Origin: Streptococcus infantarius subsp. infantarius ATCC BAA-102
GTDB lineage: Bacteria; Bacillota; Bacilli; Lactobacillales; Streptococcaceae
Direction of reading: 5' to 3'
DNA: 64,000 nucleotides
NCBI RefSeq assembly: GCF_000154985.1
Contig: NZ_DS572688.1
Span: 1 to 64,000, forward strand
In this document: one piece after another, positions 27,378 through 35,985 of the stretch
Position numbering within the stretch: the stretch's first letter is position 1
Layout: each line of letters starts with the position of its first letter
Made by a program: the position numbers and the translations under genes
The notes under the pieces: generated by a model
The model's database searches: none
What the model was told of the DNA's origin: nothing
The model's input: only the letters and a program-made list of their open reading frames with translations

Positions 27378-29261
27378 CTATGTCAATTTCATTGTTCGCA
27401 TGGCATTTAAGGTCGCAAGTACTGTCACACCAACGTCGGCAAAGATAGCTAGCCACATATTAGCTAAGCCTAGACTAGCGAGTATCAAGACTAAAACTTT
27501 GATACCGATTGAGAAAATAATGTTTTCTCTAGCGATAGTGATTGTCTGGCGTGCAATCTTGATAGCCTGCGCAATTTTTGACAAATGGTCATTCATAACC
27601 ACGATATCTGCTGCTTCAATGGCTACGTCACTACCAAGTCCGCCCATGGCGATACCGACATCAGCTCTAGCTAGTACAGGAGCATCATTAATGCCATCAC
27701 CAACAAATCCGACTATGGCACGAGGAGATTTTTTCGCCAAATAGCCTTCCAGTTCACTGACCTTATCGGCTGGCAATAGCTCCGCTTTGTAATCTGTCAT
27801 AGACAAGTCACCAGCAATTTTTTCAGCAACTTCGTGGCGGTCTCCCGTTAACATGACAAGATTTTTCACACCAGCTTTTCTAAGTTGCTCTAGAGCTTCT
27901 TTAGTGTCAGATTTAACACAATCTGAAATAACGATATGTCCAGCATAAGTACCATCAATAGCCACATGAACAATCGTTCCGGCTTCATAGCAAGGTTTCC
28001 ATTTAGCTCCTAAGCTATCCATAAATTTAGTATTTCCGACAGCCACATCATGACCGTTTACCTTAGCACTAATACCGTAACCAGATTTTTCAGTCACATC
28101 TGTAATCGAACAATCATCTGCTTCTTTTTCATAAGCTTCACGAAGTGATTGAGCAAGCGGGTGACTTGAAAAACGTTCCGCGTGACTAGCCAAGTGTAGT
28201 AAATGCTCTTTCTTAATATCATCTGAATGAAGAGCTGTTACCTCAAAAACACCTTCTGTCAAAGTCCCTGTTTTATCAAAAAGCAACGTTTCAAGTGAAG
28301 CTAAACTTTCAAGATAGTTTGAGCCTTTAATGAGAACTCCAGCTTTTGAGCTTGCTCCCAAACCGCCAAAAAAGCTAAGCGGAATAGAAATGACCAAAGC
28401 ACATGGACAAGAAATAACAAGGAAAGTAAGCGCACGGCTCAGCCACTCTGGAAAATTCCCTACAAAATCACCTGAAAATACTGGCGGTAAGAAAGCTAAA
28501 ATCAAAGCAGAAATAACTACCGTTGGCGTGTAAACTTCTGCAAACTTAGTCATAAAACGTTCGCTCTTTGATTTTTTAGCTGTTGAATTTTCAAGCAAAT
28601 CTAAAATCTTACTCAAAGTAGAATCTTCAACACGATGCAAAACTTTAACACGAATCACACCAGTCATGTTAATCATCCCTGAGAGAACTTGGTCACCAAC
28701 CTGAACACTTTGCGGTAAACTTTCTCCTGTCAAAGCTGCTGTATCAACCGAAGACTCGCCAGAAACCAAGATACCATCAATCGCAACCTTCTCCCCAGGT
28801 TGAATCACAATCACCTGACCCTCTTGTAAGGTTTTTGGATCAACATCAACTGTTTGACCACCTTCTTCCAAATGAACAAGATTTGGTCGCAAATCTAGTA
28901 GTTCTGAAATTGATTTTTCACTGCTACCTTCAGCAATATGCTCAAAGAATTCACCAACTTGGTAGAAAATCATTACAAATACTGCTTCGGCAAATTCAGC
29001 CTCACCAGTCATAAAACTAAGAGCAAATGCTCCAAGTGTCGCTAGTGACATCAAAAAATGTTCACTAAAGACTTTCCCTTGACTTATTTTTACCAAAGCT
29101 TTTTTCAAAACATCATAACCAGCCATTAAAAATGGAATGGCATATAAAAAAGCTTGAGCTACTAAGCCCAGATGGTTCAAGCGAACCACAAGGAAAACGA
29201 CAAGAAAAACTAGCGCTGCTAGCAAGATGCGAGCGAGCTTCTTTTTATGTTTATGTGACAT
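27378..29261 (-). CDS. Heavy-metal (Zn/Cd/Co-type) P-type ATPase
   Basis: 627 residues. P1B ATPase: transmembrane metal site SCPCALVIS, phosphorylation motif DKTGTLTEG, actuator TGES, hinge GDGINDAPVLARADVGIAMGG. There is no N-terminal Cys-rich metal domain; instead a short His/Lys-rich start (MSHKHKKK). The SPC-type CPC motif with an ArsR/SmtB regulator upstream points to Zn/Cd/Co export rather than copper. AGGAGG inside the regulator gene precedes ATG 29261; the genes are 2 bp apart. The last codons contain the -35 of a downstream promoter. Confidence 0.93.
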   Translation of the reverse strand: MSHKHKKKLARILLAALVFLVVFLVVRLNHLGLVAQAFLYAIPFLMAGYDVLKKALVKISQGKVFSEHFLMSLATLGAFALSFMTGEAEFAEAVFVMIFYQVGEFFEHIAEGSSEKSISELLDLRPNLVHLEEGGQTVDVDPKTLQEGQVIVIQPGEKVAIDGILVSGESSVDTAALTGESLPQSVQVGDQVLSGMINMTGVIRVKVLHRVEDSTLSKILDLLENSTAKKSKSERFMTKFAEVYTPTVVISALILAFLPPVFSGDFVGNFPEWLSRALTFLVISCPCALVISIPLSFFGGLGASSKAGVLIKGSNYLESLASLETLLFDKTGTLTEGVFEVTALHSDDIKKEHLLHLASHAERFSSHPLAQSLREAYEKEADDCSITDVTEKSGYGISAKVNGHDVAVGNTKFMDSLGAKWKPCYEAGTIVHVAIDGTYAGHIVISDCVKSDTKEALEQLRKAGVKNLVMLTGDRHEVAEKIAGDLSMTDYKAELLPADKVSELEGYLAKKSPRAIVGFVGDGINDAPVLARADVGIAMGGLGSDVAIEAADIVVMNDHLSKIAQAIKIARQTITIARENIIFSIGIKVLVLILASLGLANMWLAIFADVGVTVLATLNAMRTMKLT

Positions 29262-29263
29262 GA

Positions 29264-29578
29264 TTAATCCTCCTGATAATGCTCTACAACAGACTCCAAA
29301 ACTTGGCTAATATGCTTATCAGCAAGGGCATAAATCTGATTTTTCCCTTCGCGTCGAACAGAAACAATCTTGAGATTTTTTAGCATAGTCAACTGATGTG
29401 AAATCGCTGATGGCGTCATCTCTAAAATTTCTGCTAATTCACTAGATTTTAACTCTCCCTTGCTTAAACAAGAAATAATTTGCAAACGAGTCGTGTTTCC
29501 TAACGCCTTAAAAAAGCTGGAAACATCCGTTAGCAAATCACCTTTTAGCAATTTTTGTGATTCATTAGTCTCAATCAT
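29264..29578 (-). CDS. ArsR/SmtB-family metal-responsive repressor
   Basis: 104 residues. Winged-helix repressor: FKALGNTTRLQIISCL, SSELAEILEMTPSAISHQLTMLKNLKIV (recognition helix), and C-terminal ALADKHISQVLESVVEHYQED with Asp/His residues placed like the alpha-5 metal site (DxHx..HxxE type) of CzrA/SmtB. This suggests Zn-type sensing; N-terminal Cys ligands of CadC are absent. ATG 29578 (GGAG 9 nt upstream) is preferred to TTG 29593. Confidence 0.9.
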   Translation of the reverse strand: MIETNESQKLLKGDLLTDVSSFFKALGNTTRLQIISCLSKGELKSSELAEILEMTPSAISHQLTMLKNLKIVSVRREGKNQIYALADKHISQVLESVVEHYQED

Positions 29579-29605
29579 CTTAATTATCTCCAATATCTTT
29601 TATAA

Positions 29606-29631
29606 AACACTTGAACAATTACTCAAATGTT
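29606..29631. promoter_or_regulatory. ArsR-type operator of the metal-efflux operon
   Basis: A 26-bp imperfect palindrome with 20 symmetric positions: AACACTTGAACAATT then ACTCAAATGTT. It has the 12-2-12 architecture of SmtB/CzrA sites and lies between a TTGAGT -35 and a TATAAA -10 of the minus-strand promoter. Confidence 0.7.
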
Positions 29632-29899
29632 CTACTGTAATCAATTTATCATTTTCACAAAAACTATGCAAGCATGAACTAACTTTGTTTAATTCGAAAG
29701 GTATTTTTCATTTTTTCAGTCTATTAACAAGAGAAAAAAACATAAAAAGTATCCAAATTAAGCAAAATCTTTCTGTTTTTTATAATATTTTTAAGATTGT
29801 TCGGAAAAACACTTGCTTTCAGGTTACTGAAATAGTAAAATGTTTCTTGTAATATCAGAAAATTAACTATTGTGTGATAATAGATTTTTGGAGGACTTT
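29632..29899 (+). promoter_or_regulatory. pyrD promoter and AT-rich intergenic region
   Basis: TTGCTT (29813-29818), 17-bp spacer, TAAAAT (29836-29841), followed by GGAGGACTTT before ATG 29900. The part 29632-29800 is very AT-rich; no gene or structure was recognised in it. Confidence 0.6.
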
Positions 29900-30835
29900 A
29901 TGGTTTCAACTGCAACAAAAATTGGAGCTTTCGATTTTGACAACTGCTTGATGAACGCTGCTGGCGTTTATTGTATGACTCGAGAAGAATTAGCTGAAAT
30001 TGAGGCTTCTACTGCAGGCTCTTTCGTCACAAAAACTGGAACATTGGCTGCACGTCCAGGAAATCCCGAACCGCGTTACGCTGATACAGCTCTTGGTTCA
30101 ATCAATTCTATGGGACTACCAAACAATGGTTTCCAATATTATCTTGACTACGTTACTGAACTCCAAAACACACCAAATAGTAAAAATCACTTCTTGTCAC
30201 TTGTTGGTATGTCTGAAGAAGAAACACACACTATCTTAAAAACAGTTCAAGAATCTGACTACCAAGGACTTGTAGAACTAAACCTTTCTTGTCCAAATGT
30301 CCCAGGTAAGCCACAAATCGCTTATGATTTTGAAACAACTGAACGAATTTTAAAAGATATCTTCACATACTTTACAAAACCTCTTGGAGTTAAACTGCCT
30401 CCATATTTTGACATCGCACACTTTGACCGTGCGGCAGCTATCTTCAATCAATTTCCACTAACTTTCGTTAACTGCATCAACTCAGTCGGAAATGGCTTGG
30501 TGGTTGACGATGAAACTGTTGTTATCAAACCTAAAAATGGTTTTGGTGGCATCGGTGGTGATTATGTAAAACCAACTGCCCTTGCTAATGTCCATGCCTT
30601 TTACAACCGCCTAAATCCTTCTATCCAAATCATTGGAACTGGTGGTGTCAAATCAGGTCGTGACGCGTTTGAACACATCTTGTGTGGTGCAAGTATGGTT
30701 CAACTAGGAACAATTCTTCACCAAGAAGGTCCTGCTGCCTTTGCCCGCATCACAGAAGAACTTAAAGCTATCATGGAAGAAAAAGGTTATGAAACCCTAG
30801 AAGACTTCCGTGGCAAATTGAAATATATCGGCTAA
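29900..30835 (+). CDS. pyrD: Dihydroorotate dehydrogenase A (fumarate-type, class 1A)
   Basis: 311 residues. Cytoplasmic FMN enzyme of pyrimidine synthesis. [27 protein letters not shown], the active-site Cys loop [15 protein letters not shown] and [23 protein letters not shown] (phosphate/FMN binding) are present. ATG 29900 with GGAGGA upstream is chosen; an earlier in-frame ATG at 29870 has no ribosome site. The class 1A form uses fumarate and is usual in streptococci. Confidence 0.96.
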   Translation: MVSTATKIGAFDFDNCLMNAAGVYCMTREELAEIEASTAGSFVTKTGTLAARPGNPEPRYADTALGSINSMGLPNNGFQYYLDYVTELQNTPNSKNHFLSLVGMSEEETHTILKTVQESDYQGLVELNLSCPNVPGKPQIAYDFETTERILKDIFTYFTKPLGVKLPPYFDIAHFDRAAAIFNQFPLTFVNCINSVGNGLVVDDETVVIKPKNGFGGIGGDYVKPTALANVHAFYNRLNPSIQIIGTGGVKSGRDAFEHILCGASMVQLGTILHQEGPAAFARITEELKAIMEEKGYETLEDFRGKLKYIG

Positions 30836-30843
30836 TAAAAAAA

Positions 30844-30880
30844 CAAAAAGAGCAAGGACATATTGTCCTCACTCTTTTTA
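30844..30880 (+). terminator. pyrD terminator
   Basis: AAAAAGAG-C-AAGGACA pairs with TGTCCT-CA-CTCTTTTT; likely bidirectional. Confidence 0.85.
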
Positions 30881-30944
30881 GGATTTGCCACCTCCTACAG
30901 TTGACATAGAAGCTCTTCTCATAAGAGAAAGAGTTCCTAAAAGA

Positions 30945-32430
30945 TTAATTATTACGCATTAAGTTCAAAATTGGTTTTTTGATAAGTAGCAACAAAGCAC
31001 CAATACCAAGACATACAAGTCCTAAGATACCGAAGAATGCTACTTCTGTGTCTTTAGTAAAGTATGGTGTAATCAAAGCATTCACTGCTTGTGATGTTGA
31101 GTCTGCCAAGAACCAAAGTGCAACCATTTGTGATTGGAATGCAAGTGGTGCAAGTCTAGTTGAAACAGATAGACCAACTGGAGAAACTAACAACTCACCT
31201 GCCATTTGAACGGCAAACATTACTACCAACCAGATAAAGCTTACACGGTTGTTTGTTCCATACAACATACCTGGCAAAGCCATGATCATGTATGACACAC
31301 CAGTTAACAACAATCCTAATCCAAATTTTGTAACCGCTGATGGTTGACGTTCACCCATTTTGTTCCAAATCCAAACAAATAATGGTGTCAAAATAACGAT
31401 GAACAATGGATTAAGCAATTGATACCATGAAGGGTCAATGTAAAAGTTAATACCAAAGATTGTTGGATGCAAGTTTGTACGAGTTTCACCCCAGACAGCA
31501 ATAACTGTCGCACTTTGTTCTTCAACTAACCAGAAAACGATAGAAGACAAGAACAATGGAAGGTAAGCCAACAATTGCTTACGTTCTGTACTTGAAACTT
31601 TTTTAGATGCGAACATCAAGATAAAGTAGATAAATGGGATGAAGATACCAGCCATTGATAGAATATTGATGACGTTATCAACGAATTTAGCTGGGCTTGT
31701 CTGGTAAAGTAATGTTCCAGCAACAGCTAAGATAACAAAACCAATAACTGATTTGATTGCTAACCCTTTTTTCTCTGCTGTCGTTAATGGATTGGAAGGT
31801 TTGTTTCCAATTTCTGGGAATTGCTTCATTCGTCCATACCAATAAACAAATAGAGCAAATACCATACCAATAGCGGCAAGAGAGAAACCTAAGTGATAGT
31901 TGATACTTTGTCCAACTGTTCCTACTACGATAGGAGCAAGCAATGAACCGATATTGATACCGATGACAAAGATATTGAAACCTGTGTCACGACGAGGATC
32001 GTCTGGTTCATATAAGTGACCAACCATATTTGAAATGTTTGGTTTCAACATCCCTGTTCCCAAGATAATCAAGAATAGTGAGATGAAAAGAGACGTTAAG
32101 CCAAACGGAAGAGCTAAAACAACGTGCCCTAGGGTAATAAGGATACCACCGATAAAGATTGTTTGAGATGCGCCGAGGACGCGGTCTGCAAACCATCCAC
32201 CAATAATACCAGAAAGGTATACAAGAGCTCCATAGATACTTACAATAGCCATTGCTTGTGGCTTAGGAAGTCCTAACCCTGCGTTAGCTGAAGTAACAGA
32301 TGCGTACAAATAGTAAATTAAGATTGCACGCATTCCATAATACGAGAATCGCTCCCAAAGTTCTGTTTGGAATAAAGTAAACAAAGCCTTAGGCTGTCCA
32401 AAAAATGTTTTTTCTTTTATTTTTTTCCAT
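30945..32430 (-). pseudogene. dtpT: Peptide:H+ symporter (POT/DtpT family) with a frameshift in codons 7-9
   Basis: The bulk is an intact 12-14-span POT transporter: [18 protein letters not shown] (ExxERFxYY proton motif), [15 protein letters not shown], and [14 protein letters not shown]. The natural start lies in another frame: ATG 32430 gives MEKNKRK and then runs off frame, while removing one A from the minus-strand A6 run (32413-32408) yields [20 protein letters not shown], the usual DtpT N-terminus (494 residues). Without correction the protein could begin only at TTG 32384, which has no ribosome site. An A7 run precedes the A6 run, so transcriptional slippage could restore the frame. 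Confidence 0.8.
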
Positions 32431-32437
32431 ACAATTC

Positions 32438-32466
32438 ATTATATAGATTTTTTTAAATTTGGGCAA
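32438..32466 (-). promoter_or_regulatory. dtpT promoter, leaderless configuration
   Basis: Minus strand TTGCCC (32466-32461), 17 bp, TATAAT (32443-32438), then GAATTGT and ATG 32430. The start codon is 7 nt from the -10 and no ribosome site exists. Confidence 0.65.
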
Positions 32467-32849
32467 TAGAAATTTTATTTAAAATATTAAGTAAATTCTT
32501 GAAAATGGATATAATCACAGCAAATTCCTCTCAAAATCAATATCTTTTTCAAATGACTTACTCAAAAAAGTAGCGCCATAAAGGCGCTATTTTTTGGCTT
32601 TTAAAGAGATTTAGTCAAAATGACACAGCCTCGCTATTTATAAAATTATAATAAATATACGCATTTCAATAATCTGGAAATAAATTTTTGAAAATGACTG
32701 CCAAAAATATGCCAACTTTAAGTGACTTAGTTTCCTTTGCAAGTTAGATTTCCTACTTTAGACATTTTTTAATTATTAATGCAGGTACTCACTGCTGACT
32801 TAGCCATAATCGGCTAAGAAATCAACTCTCACCCCAACTTTCTTATTCT
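32467..32849. other. Intergenic region with one bidirectional terminator
   Basis: No gene seen. AAAAAAGTAGCGCC-ATAAA-GGCGCTATTTTTT (32564-32595) is a strong bidirectional hairpin that can end the minus-strand unit coming from the small membrane gene. CTTAGCC-ATAAT-CGGCTAAG (32798-32817) is a further hairpin without T-run just after that gene. Confidence 0.7.
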
Positions 32850-33047
32850 TTACCAATTATCCCAAAAATCACTGTCGTCTTCGTCTGGGCTTGTTTTATC
32901 GTCTTTTTCTGCTTGATCTTGAGTGATGATATTTCCGTTTTCATCAACTTTTGGTTTCATGGCAAGTCCCACCATAATCAACATCACTGCCTTAAAAAGT
33001 GAAAAAGCACCTAAAAAAATAACAACTAACAAAAGTGTTTTATCCAT
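32850..33047 (-). CDS. Small single-span membrane protein of unknown function
   Basis: 65 residues. One N-terminal membrane helix (about 5-30, LLLVVIFLGAFSLFKAVML) followed by a charged tail rich in Asp/Glu/Lys ending DSDFWDNW. Family not recognised. AAAGAG lies 7 nt before ATG 33047. It sits alone downstream of hup, past the hup terminator. Confidence 0.7.
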   Translation of the reverse strand: MDKTLLLVVIFLGAFSLFKAVMLIMVGLAMKPKVDENGNIITQDQAEKDDKTSPDEDDSDFWDNW

Positions 33048-33165
33048 GATTCAACTCTTTCTTTACATTTATCACACGTAAATTTACGATACTTCTATGT
33101 TCGATTATAACATAAAAGCACGGATTACTTTGATTTATTACTGTAAAACTTTTCCTCTTTATAAG

Positions 33166-33189
33166 AAAAAAAGAGCCTTACCAGGCTCA
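33166..33189 (-). terminator. hup terminator
   Basis: Minus strand GAGCCT-GGTA-AGGCTC followed by seven T. Confidence 0.88.
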
Positions 33190-33225
33190 ACAACAGTTGA
33201 TATGACAAGGTTCTTTTCTATGTAA

Positions 33226-33501
33226 TTATTTTACAGCGTCTTTAAGTGCTTTACCAGCTTTAAATGCAGGTACTTTTGAAGCTGCAATTTCAATTTCTTC
33301 ACCAGTTTGTGGGTTACGACCTTTACGAGCTGCGCGTTCGCGAACTTCAAAGTTACCAAAACCGATTAATTGAACTTTTTCGCCTTCAGAAAGGAAGCTT
33401 TCGATTGCTGAGAATACTGCATCTACAGCTACCGCTGAATCTTTTTTAGTAAGCTCAGTTGCTTCTGCAACTTTAGCGATTAAATCTTGTTTGTTAGCCA
33501 T
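33226..33501 (-). CDS. hup: DNA-binding protein HU
   Basis: 91 residues. Histone-like dimer that compacts and bends [25 protein letters not shown] and the saddle/arm region with [22 protein letters not shown] are the standard HU sequence. RBS TGGAGGA and a strong promoter (33580-33552) agree with abundant expression. Confidence 0.98.
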   Translation of the reverse strand: MANKQDLIAKVAEATELTKKDSAVAVDAVFSAIESFLSEGEKVQLIGFGNFEVRERAARKGRNPQTGEEIEIAASKVPAFKAGKALKDAVK

Positions 33502-33551
33502 TTAACAAATCCTCCAATTAATTTCTAAGCGTTAACACTTTAACAAAGTCT

Positions 33552-33580
33552 ATGATACCCAAAAAAAGGCTTAAGGTCAA
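33552..33580 (-). promoter_or_regulatory. hup promoter
   Basis: Minus strand TTGACC (33580-33575), 17 bp, TATCAT (33557-33552); the leader is about 45 nt. It starts 16 nt after the ypmS stop. Confidence 0.7.
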
Positions 33581-33595
33581 GTATTAAACGTTTAA

Positions 33596-34198
33596 TTAGC
33601 CGTTTTTCTTGTAAATATCAAAGTTAAATCGATCGCCTACAAGATCGATTGTTGTCGCTTTCAAAAAGATGCCAGCATCGTTTTTTATGTTCTGAATATT
33701 GATATTAATAACAGACTCTTTTGGCAAAACTTCCACAAAATTTGGAAGGTCAACACTTGATTTTAAGTACTTCAAAACTTCTGATTCTGGCAATGTTAGT
33801 GTTCCAACTGAAAATGAGGTGATTTTTAGCTGAATAGCTCCCGATTCTAAGCGACTTGGTTGGAAATAAATGTAAAGTGGTACTTCATAACCTAAAAAAG
33901 TATAAGTTCCTTCAAACAAAATTGCTGATGAAGTTGCGTAAACATTATAAGACGAATTTTTTGTTTGATAATCTTTCAAATAAGCAGCAACCGTATCATT
34001 CAATTGCTCACGTGTCGTTGAAACTGTTCCAACTTTGATACTTTTAACCTTTTTTGAAGTAATCGTTTGTGCTGCTGGTTCTCTAACTTGAATTAAGCGG
34101 CTAGCAATCACTCCCACAAAAGCCACATTAATAGCTAAAATGAGGAGACACGCCCACTTCCACCAGTTAGTCTTTGTTCCATTCGTTTTTAGTTTCAT
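33596..34198 (-). CDS. YpmS family protein (DUF2140)
   Basis: 200 residues. One N-terminal membrane helix (about 14-35) and an extracytoplasmic domain with LPESEVLKYLKSSVDLPNFVEVLP. Function unknown. It overlaps the SGNH hydrolase gene by 32 bp, as in other Bacilli where the lipase-like gene (ypmR) and ypmS are adjacent; GGAGAAAATCA precedes ATG 34198. Confidence 0.88.
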   Translation of the reverse strand: MKLKTNGTKTNWWKWACLLILAINVAFVGVIASRLIQVREPAAQTITSKKVKSIKVGTVSTTREQLNDTVAAYLKDYQTKNSSYNVYATSSAILFEGTYTFLGYEVPLYIYFQPSRLESGAIQLKITSFSVGTLTLPESEVLKYLKSSVDLPNFVEVLPKESVININIQNIKNDAGIFLKATTIDLVGDRFNFDIYKKNG

Positions 34199-35015
34199 TG
34201 ATTTTCTCCATTGTTACGTCTGACATAATTTGATAGCCAATATTATTCGGGTGGAAATGGTCACCACTAAACAAAGCATCGTTGATAACCGTTGTTTGGT
34301 CACCAGATGTTGACACGATTCCTTCTTGACCATCAATTCCTTTATAAAGTTGATCATTGATTGGAACGAAGTAAACATGACGGTACTCTTTTGTCACACT
34401 CTCAGTAGCGTCATTCCAATCATTGATGATTTCTTGCATCTCCGTCATTTCAGGGAAATTCAAGTAAAACGGATTATAAATTCCCAAAATATAAATTGGC
34501 AAATCTTCATTTTCTGAGCGAGCTAGCTCAATAATCTGACGTAAACGTTCTTGATATGATTTGGCAGGCTTTTTAAAGGTCCCCACAGATAATTTCGTCA
34601 AATGCTTGCGAATGACGGCCATAACATCATTTCCCCCAACGGTTAGGGTCATCATATCCGCTTTGGCTAAGGAATTTTGGATGTCTTGCTTATCTTTCAT
34701 TCGTGTCAAAATCTGGTTACTGGTGTTTCCTGAAACCCCGTAATTATCATGTGTGACTTGATAATGATAAGTATCTGTTAAACTTTGGGATAGAATTGGG
34801 ACAAAACCACCTTGATTAGTTGTATCGCCAACCCCTTCGGTCAAGGAATCACCGATAGCCACATAACGAAATGACTTTGTTTTCTGAGCTAAGAAATCCT
34901 TTTTGGTTAATTCTTGATCTGATTTTGGAATCAAAATATTAAAAACGGCGATAAACAGAAGAAGGCTTGCTAAAAAGAAAGCAAACCCAGTTAAAATATT
35001 CTTTTTCTTATTCAT
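34167..35015 (-). CDS. SGNH/GDSL-family hydrolase (YpmR-like)
   Basis: 282 residues. Signal anchor near residues 8-25, then the SGNH blocks: [10 protein letters not shown] (Ser), NYGVSGNT (Gly), GGNDVM (Asn), and a C-terminal [10 protein letters not shown] (catalytic Asp/His). An exported lipase/esterase of unknown substrate. ATG 35015 overlaps the degV stop by 8 bp (TATGAATAA), so it is translationally coupled; codons above it lie in degV. Confidence 0.9.
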   Translation of the reverse strand: MNKKKNILTGFAFFLASLLLFIAVFNILIPKSDQELTKKDFLAQKTKSFRYVAIGDSLTEGVGDTTNQGGFVPILSQSLTDTYHYQVTHDNYGVSGNTSNQILTRMKDKQDIQNSLAKADMMTLTVGGNDVMAVIRKHLTKLSVGTFKKPAKSYQERLRQIIELARSENEDLPIYILGIYNPFYLNFPEMTEMQEIINDWNDATESVTKEYRHVYFVPINDQLYKGIDGQEGIVSTSGDQTTVINDALFSGDHFHPNNIGYQIMSDVTMEKINETKNEWNKD

Positions 35016-35850
35016 AGCGTACCATAACCGCAAAAGCGTCTTCACCAGTGTGCGTTTGGATGATTGAACCAGTTTCTAAAACAGCAATTGGAGCACCCAA
35101 AACTTGCAGCTTTTCTTTAAAGCCATTTGCCATATCAGCCGTTCCACAGTATGAAATACCGATTTCAGCGACTTTTTTGCCAGATGTTTGTGCATGCTCA
35201 ATAAAGCTATCAAGCCATTTGTTAAATGTTTTAACACCACGACCTTTGATAACTGTGTTCAATTCGCAATCAATCATTTCCATAACCACTCGAATGTTAA
35301 GTAGTGAGCTGAGAAGACCTGTAACACGTCCAATACGTCCACCCTTAACCAAATTTTCAAGGGTTGAAACACCAATGTAAAGTTCTGATTTTTGACGAAC
35401 TTCTTCAACTTTTGCAAGAACTTCTTCTAAGCTTGCACCTTCTTGGGCTAATTTGGCAGCTTGCACCACTTGGAATTTTTGACATTGGTCTGTAAATGTT
35501 GAATCGATAACCGTTACGTCCGCTCCAGCAAGGTTAGCCCCTTGACGAGCTGCTTCAACAGTTCCTGAAAGTGTATGCGTGATGTGAATTGAAACAATGT
35601 GCTCAGCACCATTTTTCATCAAGTTTTCGTAAACTTCTGCAAAAACACCAACAGGGGGTTGACTTGTCTTAGGTAATTCTTTGCTATTGCGCATCAAGTT
35701 GAGGAATTTTCCTTCCTCTTTCATGTCGTTATCAGAATAAACAACACCATCAATTATAACTGACAATGGCACAACTGTAATATCATATTTTTCTACTAAT
35801 TCTGGTTCAATCGTTAAAGATGAATCTGTAACAATTTTAATTTTACTCAT
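35008..35850 (-). CDS. DegV family fatty-acid-binding protein
   Basis: 280 residues. DegV fold: [51 protein letters not shown] and [17 protein letters not shown]. FakB members hand fatty acids to FakA kinase; this is one of several paralogs usual in streptococci. First gene of the degV-SGNH-ypmS unit. Confidence 0.93.
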   Translation of the reverse strand: MSKIKIVTDSSLTIEPELVEKYDITVVPLSVIIDGVVYSDNDMKEEGKFLNLMRNSKELPKTSQPPVGVFAEVYENLMKNGAEHIVSIHITHTLSGTVEAARQGANLAGADVTVIDSTFTDQCQKFQVVQAAKLAQEGASLEEVLAKVEEVRQKSELYIGVSTLENLVKGGRIGRVTGLLSSLLNIRVVMEMIDCELNTVIKGRGVKTFNKWLDSFIEHAQTSGKKVAEIGISYCGTADMANGFKEKLQVLGAPIAVLETGSIIQTHTGEDAFAVMVRYE

Positions 35851-35956
35851 TTTTTATCCTATCATACTTTCAAAACTTTATATCAAAATTTATCCTAACA
35901 ACCATTATACCAAATTTTTAGCAGTTGGGGGACATTTTATCAACCAGTTTTAGAAG

Positions 35957-35982
35957 ACAAAAAAAGAAGCCCTGGGGCTCCT
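35957..35982 (-). terminator. recN terminator
   Basis: Minus strand AGCCCCAGGGCTTC (5-bp stem) followed by seven T. Confidence 0.75.
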
Positions 35983-35985
35983 ATT

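Noticed and set aside
32478-32598. Plus-strand small RNA with a CiaR box between dtpT and the small membrane gene
   Set aside because: TATAAT at 32510 has no good -35 and the TTTAAA/ATTAAG pair has a 2-bp instead of 5-bp gap; the hairpin is better explained as a terminator.
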